From Ideonella_A sp963843805 (lineage in GTDB: Bacteria > Pseudomonadota > Gammaproteobacteria > Burkholderiales > Burkholderiaceae_C): DNA of 64,000 nt. How positions within the stretch are numbered: position 1 is the stretch's first letter; each line of letters begins with the position of its first letter. The stretch lies in assembly GCA_963843805.1 (NCBI GenBank), contig CAWJLY010000001.1, positions 868,001-932,000 on the forward strand, written 5' to 3'. Position numbers and translations under genes: made by a program. Below, piece by piece: positions 7,819-16,400 of the stretch. The notes beneath the pieces were generated by a model. That model was given only the letters and a program-made list of their open reading frames with translations, did not search any database and was not told where the DNA came from.

Positions 7819-9297
7819 TCAGGGCTTGGCAGCCGAAGCGGCAGTCGCCGTGGAAGCAGATGCGGCGGTGGTGGGTGCATGGATCGCCGCAGTCGCAGCC
7901 GCAGCCGCAGTTCCAGTCGCGGTCGCAGTCGCAGCTGCAGCAGGCGCCGGGCGGCGGTCGATGACGGAACGGTTGGCTGGCGTCAGGTAGATGCCGGCCA
8001 CGCGTTTCAGATCGTCGGCGGTGACGGCGTCGATCCAGTCCGGCACGCGGTTGACGACACTGGCGTCGCCCCACAGGGCCTGTAACCGGGCCAGCATGTC
8101 GGCGCGGCCCAGGAAACTTTCCAGGCCGTTGTACCAGTCGGCCTTCATGCGCGTCTTCACGCGCTGCAGCGTGGCGTCGTCAACGCCCTTCAGACGCAGC
8201 GTGGCGATGTCTTCGTCCATCGCTGCCAGCAGCGCATTCGCACTGCCGCCGGGCTTGTACAGCGCGAAGACCGTGAACAGCGTCGGGCCGTCGTAGTCCC
8301 ACGGGCCGGTCAGCCCCCACAGCGACTCCAGACTCGACGAGAGTTCGCGGCCCTTGACCAGGCCCTGGTAGAAGACCGAAGCATTGCCGCCGGTCAGCAC
8401 CTCGCCCAGCACCACCATCGGCGCGTGGTCGACGCTGCCGCGCACCGGCATCTTCCAGGCGGCGGCGATGGCCGGCACCTGGGCCAGCGCGTCGCCTTGC
8501 GTGAGGCGTTTTTCGGCTGTACCCAGCGGCTCGCTGAAGTCGGCCAGTGCCGGCACGGCGCGCCTCGGGACGGCGGCGAAGTATTTCTTGACCAGCGCCA
8601 GCGCGCGGGCCGGTGTCACGTCGCCGGCGATGGAAAGCACCGCATTGTTCGGGCCGTAGTAGTCGCGGTGGAAAGCGCGCACGTCGTCCAGGCTGGCGCG
8701 TTCAAGGTCCTCGAAGCTGCCGTAGCCGTCGTGGTTGTTTTCCCACTTGTCGAAGGCCAGGGTGCCGATGTCTATCCACATGAAACCACCATAGGGCTGG
8801 TTCTTCACGTTGACGCGGATCTCTTCCTTCACCACGTCCTGCTGGTTTTTTAGCGTGGTGGGATTGAAGTCCAGCGTCTTCATGCGGTCGGCTTCAAGCC
8901 ACAGGAAGGTTTCCAGCGCCGACACCGGCGCGCGTTCGATGTAGTTGGTGAAGTCGGCACGCGTGCTGCCGTTGTTGTCGCCGCCGCCGGCCGTCACCAC
9001 ACGGTCGAAAACGCCTTTCGGCGCTTTCGGGGTGCCCTGGAACATCAGGTGTTCGAAGAGGTGGGCGAAACCGCTGCGGCCACGCGGTTCGCGCCGCATG
9101 CCCACCTTGTAGACCACACTGATGCCCACGGTGGGCGAGCTGTGGTCTTCGCTGACCACCAGCGTCAGGCCGTTGGGCAGGGTGGTGGTCGTGACGGGGA
9201 GCTGCCAGCTGTCGGGCGCAGCCGCAGGCGCTGCGCAGGCCCCGCCGGACGCGAGCGCGATGAGGCCAGCCAAGGCCAGCGTTGAAAGAGCATTCAT
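7819..9297 (-). CDS. M16-family zinc peptidase, catalytic subunit
   Basis: Secreted zinc metallopeptidase, 492 residues, with a signal peptide (ALAGLIALASGGACAAP). The active-site motif HLFEHLMF (HxxEH) lies about 80 residues in, with the downstream zinc-ligand Glu region ADFTNYIERAP and EEIRVN following. After the second M16 domain the protein ends in a roughly 45-residue low-complexity Ala/Thr/Pro tail, encoded by the imperfect hexamer repeat at 7884-7942. The tail is absent from the partner and may be a linker or a repeat-expanded end. It forms an operon with the inactive M16 partner directly downstream. Confidence 0.93.
   Translation of the reverse strand: MNALSTLALAGLIALASGGACAAPAAAPDSWQLPVTTTTLPNGLTLVVSEDHSSPTVGISVVYKVGMRREPRGRSGFAHLFEHLMFQGTPKAPKGVFDRVVTAGGGDNNGSTRADFTNYIERAPVSALETFLWLEADRMKTLDFNPTTLKNQQDVVKEEIRVNVKNQPYGGFMWIDIGTLAFDKWENNHDGYGSFEDLERASLDDVRAFHRDYYGPNNAVLSIAGDVTPARALALVKKYFAAVPRRAVPALADFSEPLGTAEKRLTQGDALAQVPAIAAAWKMPVRGSVDHAPMVVLGEVLTGGNASVFYQGLVKGRELSSSLESLWGLTGPWDYDGPTLFTVFALYKPGGSANALLAAMDEDIATLRLKGVDDATLQRVKTRMKADWYNGLESFLGRADMLARLQALWGDASVVNRVPDWIDAVTADDLKRVAGIYLTPANRSVIDRRPAPAAAATATATGTAAAAATAAIHAPTTAASASTATAASAAKP
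7884..7942. repeat. Imperfect hexamer repeat encoding Ala/Thr tail
   Basis: A run of gccgca, gtcgca and gcagtc-like hexamers on the plus strand encodes, on the minus strand, the alternating Ala/Thr segment (ATATATGTAAAAATAA) at the C-terminus of the catalytic M16 peptidase. Such tracts can change length by slippage without shifting the frame. Confidence 0.6.
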
Positions 9298-9808
9298 ACA
9301 GTGCGTGGCAGAGAAAAGCCTGCAGTGTGCCGCACGGCGCAGCCAGCCGGGTCAGGACGCGCCAAACCGGTAGACCAAGCCACATCGGTCAGCAGTTTGC
9401 GGCGATGTTCCTTCAAGCCGCGATAAACCCCACCAACGGTCGATCGGCGAGCACTTTCTCGCTGGTTGAATCCAATCTGGTGAACGTGCCGATCCGCACC
9501 TGCCAGACCCTTCGACTCGTCGCACGCCGTGCCGCGACGCGGCGATATCACCGTCGAAGCCGCTGCCCATCGCGGTGGTGACTAGCTCGGGGTGGCGGGG
9601 TGCTGGGTGACTGGAAGTGAAGGAGGAGGGGCCGATCGGCTTGACCCGAAGCGCTCAGGGCGCGAACCGGCCCGGGGGACATGGAGGGCACCCAGTGCCC
9701 CGCCACCCCAAGCCCGCTCCCAACCTCCAAACCTCCAAACCGGCCATCCGACACCCGAACACCAAGCGCCACCCACCTCGGCAAGATCGCTCACCGAAGC
9801 GGCGGCAT
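9298..9808. other. Non-coding gap, about 510 bp
   Basis: No convincing gene was seen on either strand between the M16 peptidase start and the end of the altronate-dehydratase-like gene. It contains the M16 promoter region and a C/A-rich, low-complexity stretch around 9700-9790 (repeated cctccaaacc). No terminator with a T-tract was recognised. Confidence 0.5.
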
Positions 9809-11333
9809 TCACATCACCGCGCCGAGCTGCCACGGCACGAACTCGTTCTGGCCGTAGCCATGCAGCTCGCTCTTGGTGGCCCGTCCCGACGCGGTGTCGA
9901 GCATCAACTGGAAGATGCGCTCACCGACTTCGTCGACACTTTCATGGCCTTCCACGATGGTGCCGCAATCGATGTCCATGTCGTCTTGCTGCTTGGTCCA
10001 CAAGGCGGTATTGGTCGACAGCTTCAACGATGGTGATGGCGCACAGCCATAGGCCGAGCCGCGGCCGGTGGTGAAGCAGATCAGGTTGGCACCGCCCGCC
10101 ACCTGGCCGGTTGCCGATACCGGGTCGTAGCCCGGCGTATCCATGAAAACAAAGCCGTGGCTTCTGACCGGTTGGGCAAATTCATAGACATCGACCAGAT
10201 TGGTGGTGCCGCTCTTGGCGATGGCGCCGAGGCTTTTTTCCAGGATGGTGGTCAGCCCACCGGCCTTGTTGCCGGCCGACGGGTTGTTGTCCATCCGCAT
10301 GTGGTTGCGCTCGGTATAGGCCTCCCACCACTTGATGCGGCGCAGCAGCTTGTCGGCCACCTCGGGCGATGCGGCCCGCCGCGTCAACAGGTGTTCACCG
10401 CCATAGATCTCGGGCGTTTCGCTGAGGATGGCGGTGCCGCCATGGCGCACCAGCCGGTCGACCGCAGCGCCCAGTGCCGGGTTGGCGCTGATCCCCGAAT
10501 AGCCGTCGCTGCCGCCACATTGCAGGCCCACGGTGATGTGGCTGGCCGGCACCGGCTGGCGCTTGACCCGGTTGGCCTCGGGCAGGAGCTGGTTGATCAA
10601 CTCGACGCCGTGCGCCACCGTCTTCGCGGTGCCGCCGGTATCCTGGATATTGAAGGTGACGCAGCCGAGCGCCTTCGCTCAGCCCTTCCTGCGCGATCAA
10701 GCCCTGGATCTGGTTGGTCTCGCAGCCCAGGCCGACCACCAGCACCGCGTAGAAGTTGGGGTGCCGCGCATAACCGCCCAAGGTGCGGCGCAGCACCTGC
10801 AGTTCCTCGCCCTCGCTGTCGGTTGCGCAGCCCATGCCATGGGTCAGCGCGACGACGCCATCGACATTCGGATAGTCGGCCAGCGCCTCCGGCCGGATAT
10901 CGCGGCGGAACTGGTCGGCAATCGCCCGCGCCGCCGTGGCCGAGCAATTCACCGATGTCAGCACACCGATGTAGTTGCGCGTGGCAACGCGGCCGTCGGC
11001 GCGAACGATGCCGTCGAAGGTCGCCGGCTGGTCGACGAATGCCGTCGCCTGCGCGCCAGCCCCGGGCTCGTGGGCGCGGGCGAAGTCGCTGAACGCCAGG
11101 TTGTGGATATGCACATGCTGGCCCGGCGCAATCGACTGCGTGGCATGGCCGATGATCTGGTTGTAGCGCCGCACCGGCTCGCCGGCCGCGATCGCACGGG
11201 TGGCGATCTTGTGCCCCGGCGGCACCAGCCCGGCGACCGTGATGCCTTCATCGGCCAGCACCGTGCCGCCCAGCAATTGGCGGCGCGCGATGACGACGTT
11301 GTCGGCGGCGTGGATGCGGATGATCGGGTTCAT
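9809..11333 (-). CDS. Altronate dehydratase-like protein, UxaA/GarD family (frameshift near 10670)
   Basis: Dehydratase of the UxaA/GarD family, which converts sugar acids such as D-altronate to 2-keto-3-deoxy acids. An N-terminal SAF domain (about residues 1-100: IIRIHAADNVVIARRQLLGG) is followed by the catalytic part with GYARHPNFYAVLVVGLGCETNQI, GLQCGGSDGYSGISANPALG and ICFTTGRGSAYGCAP. A shift near 10670 (gcgc where gcgcgc would keep the frame) splits it between SEGA and GCVTFNIQDTGGTAKTV; whole length is about 508 residues, normal for the family. AGGAG precedes the ATG at 11333. It is the promoter-distal gene of a minus-strand sugar-acid operon. The exact substrate is unproven. Confidence 0.85.
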
Positions 11334-11348
11334 CGCGTGCAACTCCTG

Positions 11349-12217
11349 TCAGGCGTCGATCCGTTCGAGGTTCCACGCATAGACAGTCTGCTGCTGCTCG
11401 CCGAGTTTTTCGATGCCGAGCTTCATCACGTCGCCCGGCTTCAGGAAGACCGGATTCGGCTTGACGCCCATGCCCACGCCCGGCGGCGTGCCGGTGGTGA
11501 TCAGGTCGCCAGGGTTGAGCGTCATGAACTGGCTCAGGTGGCTGACGATCTGCGCCGGCGCCGAAGATCATCGTCTTCGGTGCTGCCGTTCTGGTAGCGG
11601 TGGCCGTTGACCTCGAGCCACATCTTCAGCTTCTGCGGATCGCCGACTTCGTCGGCGGTGACCAGCCACGGGCCGATCGGGCCGAAGGTGTCGCAGCCCT
11701 TGCCCTTGTCCCACTGGCTGCCGCGCTCGAGCTGGTATTCGCGCTCGGAGACGTCGTTGACGACGCAATAGCCGGCGATGTGATCGAGCGCATCGTCTTC
11801 CGAGACATAGCGCGCCCGGCTGCCGATCACGATGCCGAGTTCGACCTCCCAGTCGGCTCTTCTTCGAGCCCTTGCGGCAGCACCACGTCGTGGTTGCAGC
11901 CGACCGCGCATTCGATCGTCTTCGTGAAGACGATCGGCTCCTTCGGGATCGGCATGTTCGATTCGGCCGCATGGTCGGCGTAGTTCAGGCCGATCGCGAT
12001 GAATTTGGTCATGCCGGTCCACGGCACACCGAGCGTGCCCTGCTCGACGATCGGCAGCGCATTCAGGTCGAGCGCGCGCAGCGCGGCCAGGCCGGCCGGC
12101 GACAAGCACCGCCGGCGTGATATCGGGCAGCAGCGCGCTGAGGTCGCGGACCTGCCCCTCCTTGTCGAGGATGGCCGGCTTTTCCTGGCCGCGCGGGCCG
12201 TGTCGCATCAGTTTCAT
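11349..12217 (-). CDS. Fumarylacetoacetate hydrolase-family protein (several frameshifts)
   Basis: FAA-hydrolase superfamily enzyme of about 288 residues, resembling 2,4-diketo-3-deoxy-L-fuconate hydrolases and ureidoglycolate-lyase-like members. The start is the ATG at 12217 (MKLMRHGPRGQEKPAIL). Homology then passes through shifted segments: FIAIGLNYADHAAESNMPIP with the FTKTIECAVGCNHDVVLPQG segment, DWEVELGIVIGSRARYVSEDDAL (metal-binding E-V-E-L), YCVVNDVSEREYQLER, and finally the TTGTPPGVGMG loop near 11490 and a terminal YAWNLERIDA. Shifts are needed near 12104, 11850-11866 and 11565-11578. With the adjacent SDR it could form the end of a non-phosphorylating L-fucose-type pathway. Confidence 0.82.
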
Positions 12218-12240
12218 TTCAATTGTTCCTTGTAGTTGAT

Positions 12241-12993
12241 TCAAAGTGACCAGCCACCGTCGACCAGCATCGCTGTGCCGGTGGTGAAGCGCGATTCGTC
12301 GCTGGCCAGATAGACCGCCAGCGCGGCGATTTCGTCGGCGGTGCCCAGCCGGCCCATCGGCTGGCGGGCAACGAACATGCCTTCGACCTCTTCCTTCGGT
12401 TTGCCGCTGCTGCCGGCCAACGCCGAGATCCGGTCGCGCAGCGATGGCGACTCGATGGTGCCCGGGCAGATCGCATTGCAGCGCACGCCCTTGGTGATGA
12501 AATCGAGCGCCACCGATTTGGTCAGGCCGATGACGGCCGCCTTGGTCGAGCCGTAGACAAAACGATTGGCTGCCGCCTTGATGCTGCTGGCGCCCGATGC
12601 GACATTGACGATCGAGCCGTTGCCGCGTTCGAGCATGCCGGGCAGAAAGGCCTTGATCATGCGGAACATCGAACGCACGTTGAGATCGAAGGCCTGGTCC
12701 CATTGCTCCTCGCTGCAATCGAGCACGCTGCCGTGATGTACGAAGCCGGCGCCGTTGAACAGGATATCGATCGGCCCGAGCGATGCCGCCTCGGCCACCG
12801 CACTGCCATTGGTGACGTCGAGCAGTTCGGTCTCGCAGCCACACTCCGCGGCCAGCGCCTTCAGCAATTCGGCATTGATGTCGGTGGCAATCACCCGGGC
12901 GCCTTCACTGGCAAATGCCAGCGCCGTGGCCCGGCCGATGCCTTGCGCCGCAGCGGTTACCAATGCGGTCTTGCCTTTCAGTCTGTCGGTCAT
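12241..12993 (-). CDS. Short-chain dehydrogenase, 2-keto-3-deoxy-L-fuconate dehydrogenase-like
   Basis: Classical SDR of 250 residues. The cofactor motif TAAAQGIGRA (TGxxxGxG variant) follows the first strand, VIATDIN suggests NAD preference, NGAG is the NNAG variant, the catalytic Ser lies in NVASGAS and YGSTK is the YxxxK motif. The LDVTNGSAVAEAASLG segment and the C-terminal GTAMLVDGGWS resemble 2-keto-3-deoxy-L-fuconate dehydrogenases. The following gene, 23 nt downstream, is the FAA hydrolase that would act next in that route, supporting a keto-deoxy-sugar-acid substrate. The specific substrate is inferred from family and context. Confidence 0.85.
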   Translation of the reverse strand: MTDRLKGKTALVTAAAQGIGRATALAFASEGARVIATDINAELLKALAAECGCETELLDVTNGSAVAEAASLGPIDILFNGAGFVHHGSVLDCSEEQWDQAFDLNVRSMFRMIKAFLPGMLERGNGSIVNVASGASSIKAAANRFVYGSTKAAVIGLTKSVALDFITKGVRCNAICPGTIESPSLRDRISALAGSSGKPKEEVEGMFVARQPMGRLGTADEIAALAVYLASDESRFTTGTAMLVDGGWSL

Positions 12994-13062
12994 GTCGGTA
13001 TCCTCGTTGAACAGGTTGGTGAATACGGGTTCGGTCGCGAATGATGGCGCGCGGTAGTGGTC

Positions 13063-14457
13063 TCAAAGGCCGACCAGTTTGGGCAGCCACAGGCTGATTG
13101 CCGGAACATAGGTCAGCACGACCAGGCTGCCGAGCAACGGAACCAGCCAGGGCAGGATTGCCATCGTGGTCCGCTCGACGCTGAGCTTGGCAACCCGCGC
13201 CAGCACAAACAACACCATGCCCATCGGCGGATGCATCAGGCCGATCATCAGGTTCAGCACCATCACCAGCCCGAAGTGGACCGGGTCGATGCCGAGTTTC
13301 AGCACGATCGGCAGCAGGATCGGTACCAGGATGGTGATGGCGGCAGTCGGTTCGAGAAAACAGCCGACGAACAACATCAGCAGGTTGGCCAGCAGCAGAA
13401 AAACCCACGGACTCTGCGTGAACGCCAACACCCAGGCCGCGATTGCAGCGGTCACCCCGGTGGCGGTCAGCATCCAGCCGAAGATCGAGGCCGCGGCAAC
13501 GATGAACATCACGGTCGCCGTGGTCTCGACCGTATCGAGACAGACCTTGACGAACATCTTGAAACTCAGCGTGCGGTACCAGAACAGCCCGAGCACCATC
13601 GCCCAGACACAAGCTGCGATGGCCCCCTCGGTGGGCGTGAACAGCCCGGTCGTCATGCCGCCGATCAGCAACACCGGCGTCATGATCGGCAAGACAGCCT
13701 GGAAGTTGAAATAACGGTCGGCCGCAAACAGCGCGACCAGCGCGAGCGCCACCGTCAGTTGGGGCTGCATGCCCGCCTTCACCAGGCCGTAGACGATCAG
13801 CGGCCAGGCCACCACGACCGCCATTTCCATCAAGGCAAACAAGACCCGCTTCCATTCGAAGGCGATGTCGCCGCCCCAGCCGTTCTTGTGCGCATAGTAG
13901 GCAACCGTCAGCATCATCAGCAGCGCCATCAACAAGCCCGGCAGAATGCCGGCCAGGAACAAGGCACCGACCGACACATTGGCCATCATCGCGTAGATCA
14001 CGAACGGCAACGACGGCGGGATGATCGGCCCGAGCGTGGCCGATGCGGCGGTCACGCCGACCGCGAACTCGAGGTCGTAGCCGTGGTCTTTCATGGCCTT
14101 GATCTCGATCGTGCCGAGGCCGGCCGCATCGGCAATGGCGGTGCCGCTCATCCCGGCAAAGATCACCGAGCCGACGATGTTGACGTGGCCGAGCCCGCCC
14201 TTCAGCCAGCCGACCAGTGCCAACGCGAAGTTGTAGATCCGGTTGGTGATGCCGGCGTTGTTCATCAGGTTGCCGGCCAGGATGAAAAACGGCACCGCCA
14301 GCAGCGGAAAGCTGTCGATGCCGCCGATCATCCGGTGCACCACGGTAAAGCCGGGCAGATCGCCGCTGACAAGAACATACAACAGCGACGACCCGGCCAT
14401 TGCAATGGCCACCGGCAAGCCGCTGGCCATCAGGACCAGAAAGAGGATCTTCAGCAT
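13063..14457 (-). CDS. TRAP transporter large permease, DctM family
   Basis: Large membrane subunit (464 residues, about 12-13 transmembrane segments) that carries sodium-coupled transport in a TRAP system. Hallmarks are PFFILAGNLMNNAGIT, the GMSGTAIADAAGLGTIEIKAM region, AASATLGPIIPPSLPFVIYAM, and GCFLEPTAAITILVPILLPI in the second half. It belongs with the DctQ and DctP genes upstream (DctP-DctQ-DctM order on the minus strand) and lies upstream of the sugar-acid enzymes. A 180-bp spacer with a dispersed repeat separates it from dctQ. Confidence 0.94.
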   Translation of the reverse strand: MLKILFLVLMASGLPVAIAMAGSSLLYVLVSGDLPGFTVVHRMIGGIDSFPLLAVPFFILAGNLMNNAGITNRIYNFALALVGWLKGGLGHVNIVGSVIFAGMSGTAIADAAGLGTIEIKAMKDHGYDLEFAVGVTAASATLGPIIPPSLPFVIYAMMANVSVGALFLAGILPGLLMALLMMLTVAYYAHKNGWGGDIAFEWKRVLFALMEMAVVVAWPLIVYGLVKAGMQPQLTVALALVALFAADRYFNFQAVLPIMTPVLLIGGMTTGLFTPTEGAIAACVWAMVLGLFWYRTLSFKMFVKVCLDTVETTATVMFIVAAASIFGWMLTATGVTAAIAAWVLAFTQSPWVFLLLANLLMLFVGCFLEPTAAITILVPILLPIVLKLGIDPVHFGLVMVLNLMIGLMHPPMGMVLFVLARVAKLSVERTTMAILPWLVPLLGSLVVLTYVPAISLWLPKLVGL

Positions 14458-14548
14458 CGTTGATACCCGCTCTGGGAGACTGCGAAATCCGAACCGGTCG
14501 GGGGGCCGTTTTCTCTTGATGCGACGATCGAAGCAGGCGCGACATCGC

Positions 14549-14640
14549 GATCAAGCAAACACCGCGGATCCGGCTTTGCCGACCCGCTGGTGTTGCCCCC
14601 TTGAGGGGGTGCGGCGAAGCCGCTTCGGGGGTGGGCCATC
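14549..14640. repeat. Dispersed intergenic repeat (copy 1)
   Basis: The segment gatcaagcaaacaccgcgga...ccggcttt...gcccccttgagggggtgcggcgaagccgcttcggggg lies between dctQ and dctM. It shares its order of elements (caagcaa, gcggatccggctt-gccg, a g/c-rich hairpin of the ccccNNNgggg type, then a gcgaagc-like block and ggggg) with two copies at 58178-58263 and 58415-58503. Burkholderiales genomes often carry such intergenic repeats. It can fold into strong hairpins and may stabilise or attenuate mRNA inside the TRAP operon; that role is inference. Confidence 0.6.
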
Positions 14641-15202
14641 ATCGGTCGTCCATGGTCGATTCAGGCCGCTCGAGCACGCTGTAGCCGCGCTTCAAGTGGA
14701 CGCGCAAAACCCAGACCGATCGAACGGCCATCGCGGCGAAGCCGACCAGGCAAACGCCGTAGACGATATTCATCGGCAGGTCGATGATCGTCATCTGGTA
14801 GCTGCCCATCTTCTGCATCATCTGGAAGGTGAAGACGGTCATCGCTGCAAAAAACGCGATTCGCGCCAGGTCGACCAGCGTCGCGAGTACGCGGGCCGCT
14901 TTGCGCGGCAGGTAGCGGTAGAGGAAATCGACCTGGATGTGGTTGTTCTTTGCCACCCCGATCGAGGCGCCGACAAAAACCGTGCCGATCAGCAGATAAC
15001 GTGCAATCTCCTCGGTCCAGGCTGCCGAGTCGTTCAACGCGTAGCGGGTGAAGAACTGGTAGAAAACCGTCGCACCGAGGACCCAGAACAGCAGCAGCGC
15101 TGCCCAGGCCTCGATGGTCGTGTGCGACAGGTCAACCGCTTCGTCGACGGCATGGAACTGCCCGTCATCGCCCATCACCTTGGGCAGCGCGTCGAGGTCC
15201 AT
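14639..15202 (-). CDS. TRAP transporter small permease, DctQ family
   Basis: Small membrane subunit of the TRAP transporter, 187 residues with four hydrophobic segments (AALLLFWVLGATVFYQFF; YLLIGTVFVGASIGVAK; IAFFAAMTVFTFQM; NIVYGVCLVGFAAMAV). The DctQ signature around WTEEIARYLLIGTVFVGASI and NNHIQVDFL is present. It is encoded 6 nt after the DctP gene and followed by a repeat-containing spacer before DctM. An N-terminal extension of about 30 polar residues precedes the first helix. Confidence 0.92.
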   Translation of the reverse strand: MDLDALPKVMGDDGQFHAVDEAVDLSHTTIEAWAALLLFWVLGATVFYQFFTRYALNDSAAWTEEIARYLLIGTVFVGASIGVAKNNHIQVDFLYRYLPRKAARVLATLVDLARIAFFAAMTVFTFQMMQKMGSYQMTIIDLPMNIVYGVCLVGFAAMAVRSVWVLRVHLKRGYSVLERPESTMDDR

Positions 15203-15208
15203 GGCGCT

Positions 15209-16180
15209 CTACTTGATCGACACGATGCGGTCGTAGTCCTTGCGGTCGAAGCCCATCGACTCGGGCGACGAGTTCTTCAGCACCGCTTGCTTGAAACTTT
15301 CGCGATCGACTTCATGAACACCCAGTCCCTTCTTGCGGAAGAAGTCGGCCAGTTCCGTCTCGCGTGCCTTGATCTTTGCACTGGCGCGTGCTGCAGCCTC
15401 TTGAGCCACCTCGCCGAAGATCTTTTTCTCGGCGTCGGTCAGCTTGCTCCACACATGCGGCGCCACCTGCGTGGTCAGGCCATCGACGATGTGGCCGGTC
15501 AGCATGATGTGTTTCTGCACTTCGTAGAACTTCTTGGCCTCGATGGTCGTCAGCGGGTTTTCCTGCGCGTCGACGGTGCCGTTCTGCAAGGCCAGGTAGA
15601 CCTCGGCAAATGCAATTGGTGTCGGGTTGGCGCCGCAAGCCTTCGGCGTCGCGGTATAGGCCGCGACATCGGGCACGCGGATCTTCAGGCCTTTCATGCC
15701 GGCGCAATCCTTGAACTGGTTCTGCGCGGTCGTGTGGCGTGCGCCGTAGTAGGTGTACGACAGGATCTGGATGCCGGTCTTGGCGCGAAAGCCGTCGACC
15801 ATCTCCTGGAAGACCGGGCTCTTGCTGTAGGCGAGCAGGTGTTCGCCATCACGGAAGATGAACGGGTAATACGCAATGCCGAGTCTCGGGTAGCTGCGCG
15901 CTGCGAACGACGGCCCGCTGATGATCATGTCGACGGTGCCCAGCGTCATGCCCTGGTTGATGTCGGTCTCCTTGCCCAGCGAACTGGCGGGGAAAACCTG
16001 GATCTCGAACTTGCCATTGGTCCGCTTCTTGATTTCGTCAGCAGCCCACACCGATTCGGTGTGGTACGGCTCGCCGGTTTCGTAGACGTGCGCCCATTTG
16101 AGCTTGGTCTGCGCCAGGGCGGATCCTGCCGCGAGGACGGCAGCGGTGGCGAGCAGGGTCTTCAGCATCATGCGTTTCAT
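15209..16180 (-). CDS. TRAP transporter substrate-binding protein, DctP family
   Basis: Periplasmic receptor of the complete TRAP system here, 323 residues. A signal peptide (LKTLLATAAVLAAGSALAQ) is followed by LKWAHVYETGEPYHTESVWAA, FPASSLGKETDINQGMTLGT, MKGLKIRVPDVAAY and QNGTVDAQENPLTTI. The last contains the conserved NG-DAQENP region; the Arg of KIRVP normally clamps the ligand carboxylate. First gene of the dctPQM unit and probably of the whole minus-strand run down to the altronate-dehydratase-like gene. By context the ligand is a sugar acid such as a hexuronate. Confidence 0.94.
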   Translation of the reverse strand: MKRMMLKTLLATAAVLAAGSALAQTKLKWAHVYETGEPYHTESVWAADEIKKRTNGKFEIQVFPASSLGKETDINQGMTLGTVDMIISGPSFAARSYPRLGIAYYPFIFRDGEHLLAYSKSPVFQEMVDGFRAKTGIQILSYTYYGARHTTAQNQFKDCAGMKGLKIRVPDVAAYTATPKACGANPTPIAFAEVYLALQNGTVDAQENPLTTIEAKKFYEVQKHIMLTGHIVDGLTTQVAPHVWSKLTDAEKKIFGEVAQEAAARASAKIKARETELADFFRKKGLGVHEVDRESFKQAVLKNSSPESMGFDRKDYDRIVSIK

Positions 16181-16400
16181 CGGATGTCTCCAGTCTAGGT
16201 TTGATCTCGGGCCAGTTCACTCACATGCCGGTTGCACCGGAGTGCTGCGGCTGCAGACATCGACACGGCCGGTGCGGATGACCTGCACCGGCGAGTCGAA
16301 TTCTCGAGCGGCGCAGAAAAGGCGGCGCTCATCCATTTTTCCGAGGCGCCATTTGCGCACACCGTGAGTCGATTCAATCAGTGACATGTGGGCCGCGCCG

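Noticed and set aside
7884..7942. CRISPR-like array from repeated gtcgca units
   Set aside because: Units are hexamers inside a coding region for an Ala/Thr tail, without spacers and without cas genes.
9592..10074. Plus-strand frame before the altronate-dehydratase-like gene as a small gene
   Set aside because: Pro/Arg-rich translation without start context, running into the antisense of the dehydratase gene; no domain.
13057..14463. Long plus-strand open frames opposite the DctM gene and similar long frames opposite the CHAT gene (33334-36966 minus)
   Set aside because: They are mirror frames of strongly coding GC-rich genes; the translations are Arg/Gln/His-rich, with no domain, no ribosome site and no membrane pattern, while the opposite strand encodes clear families.
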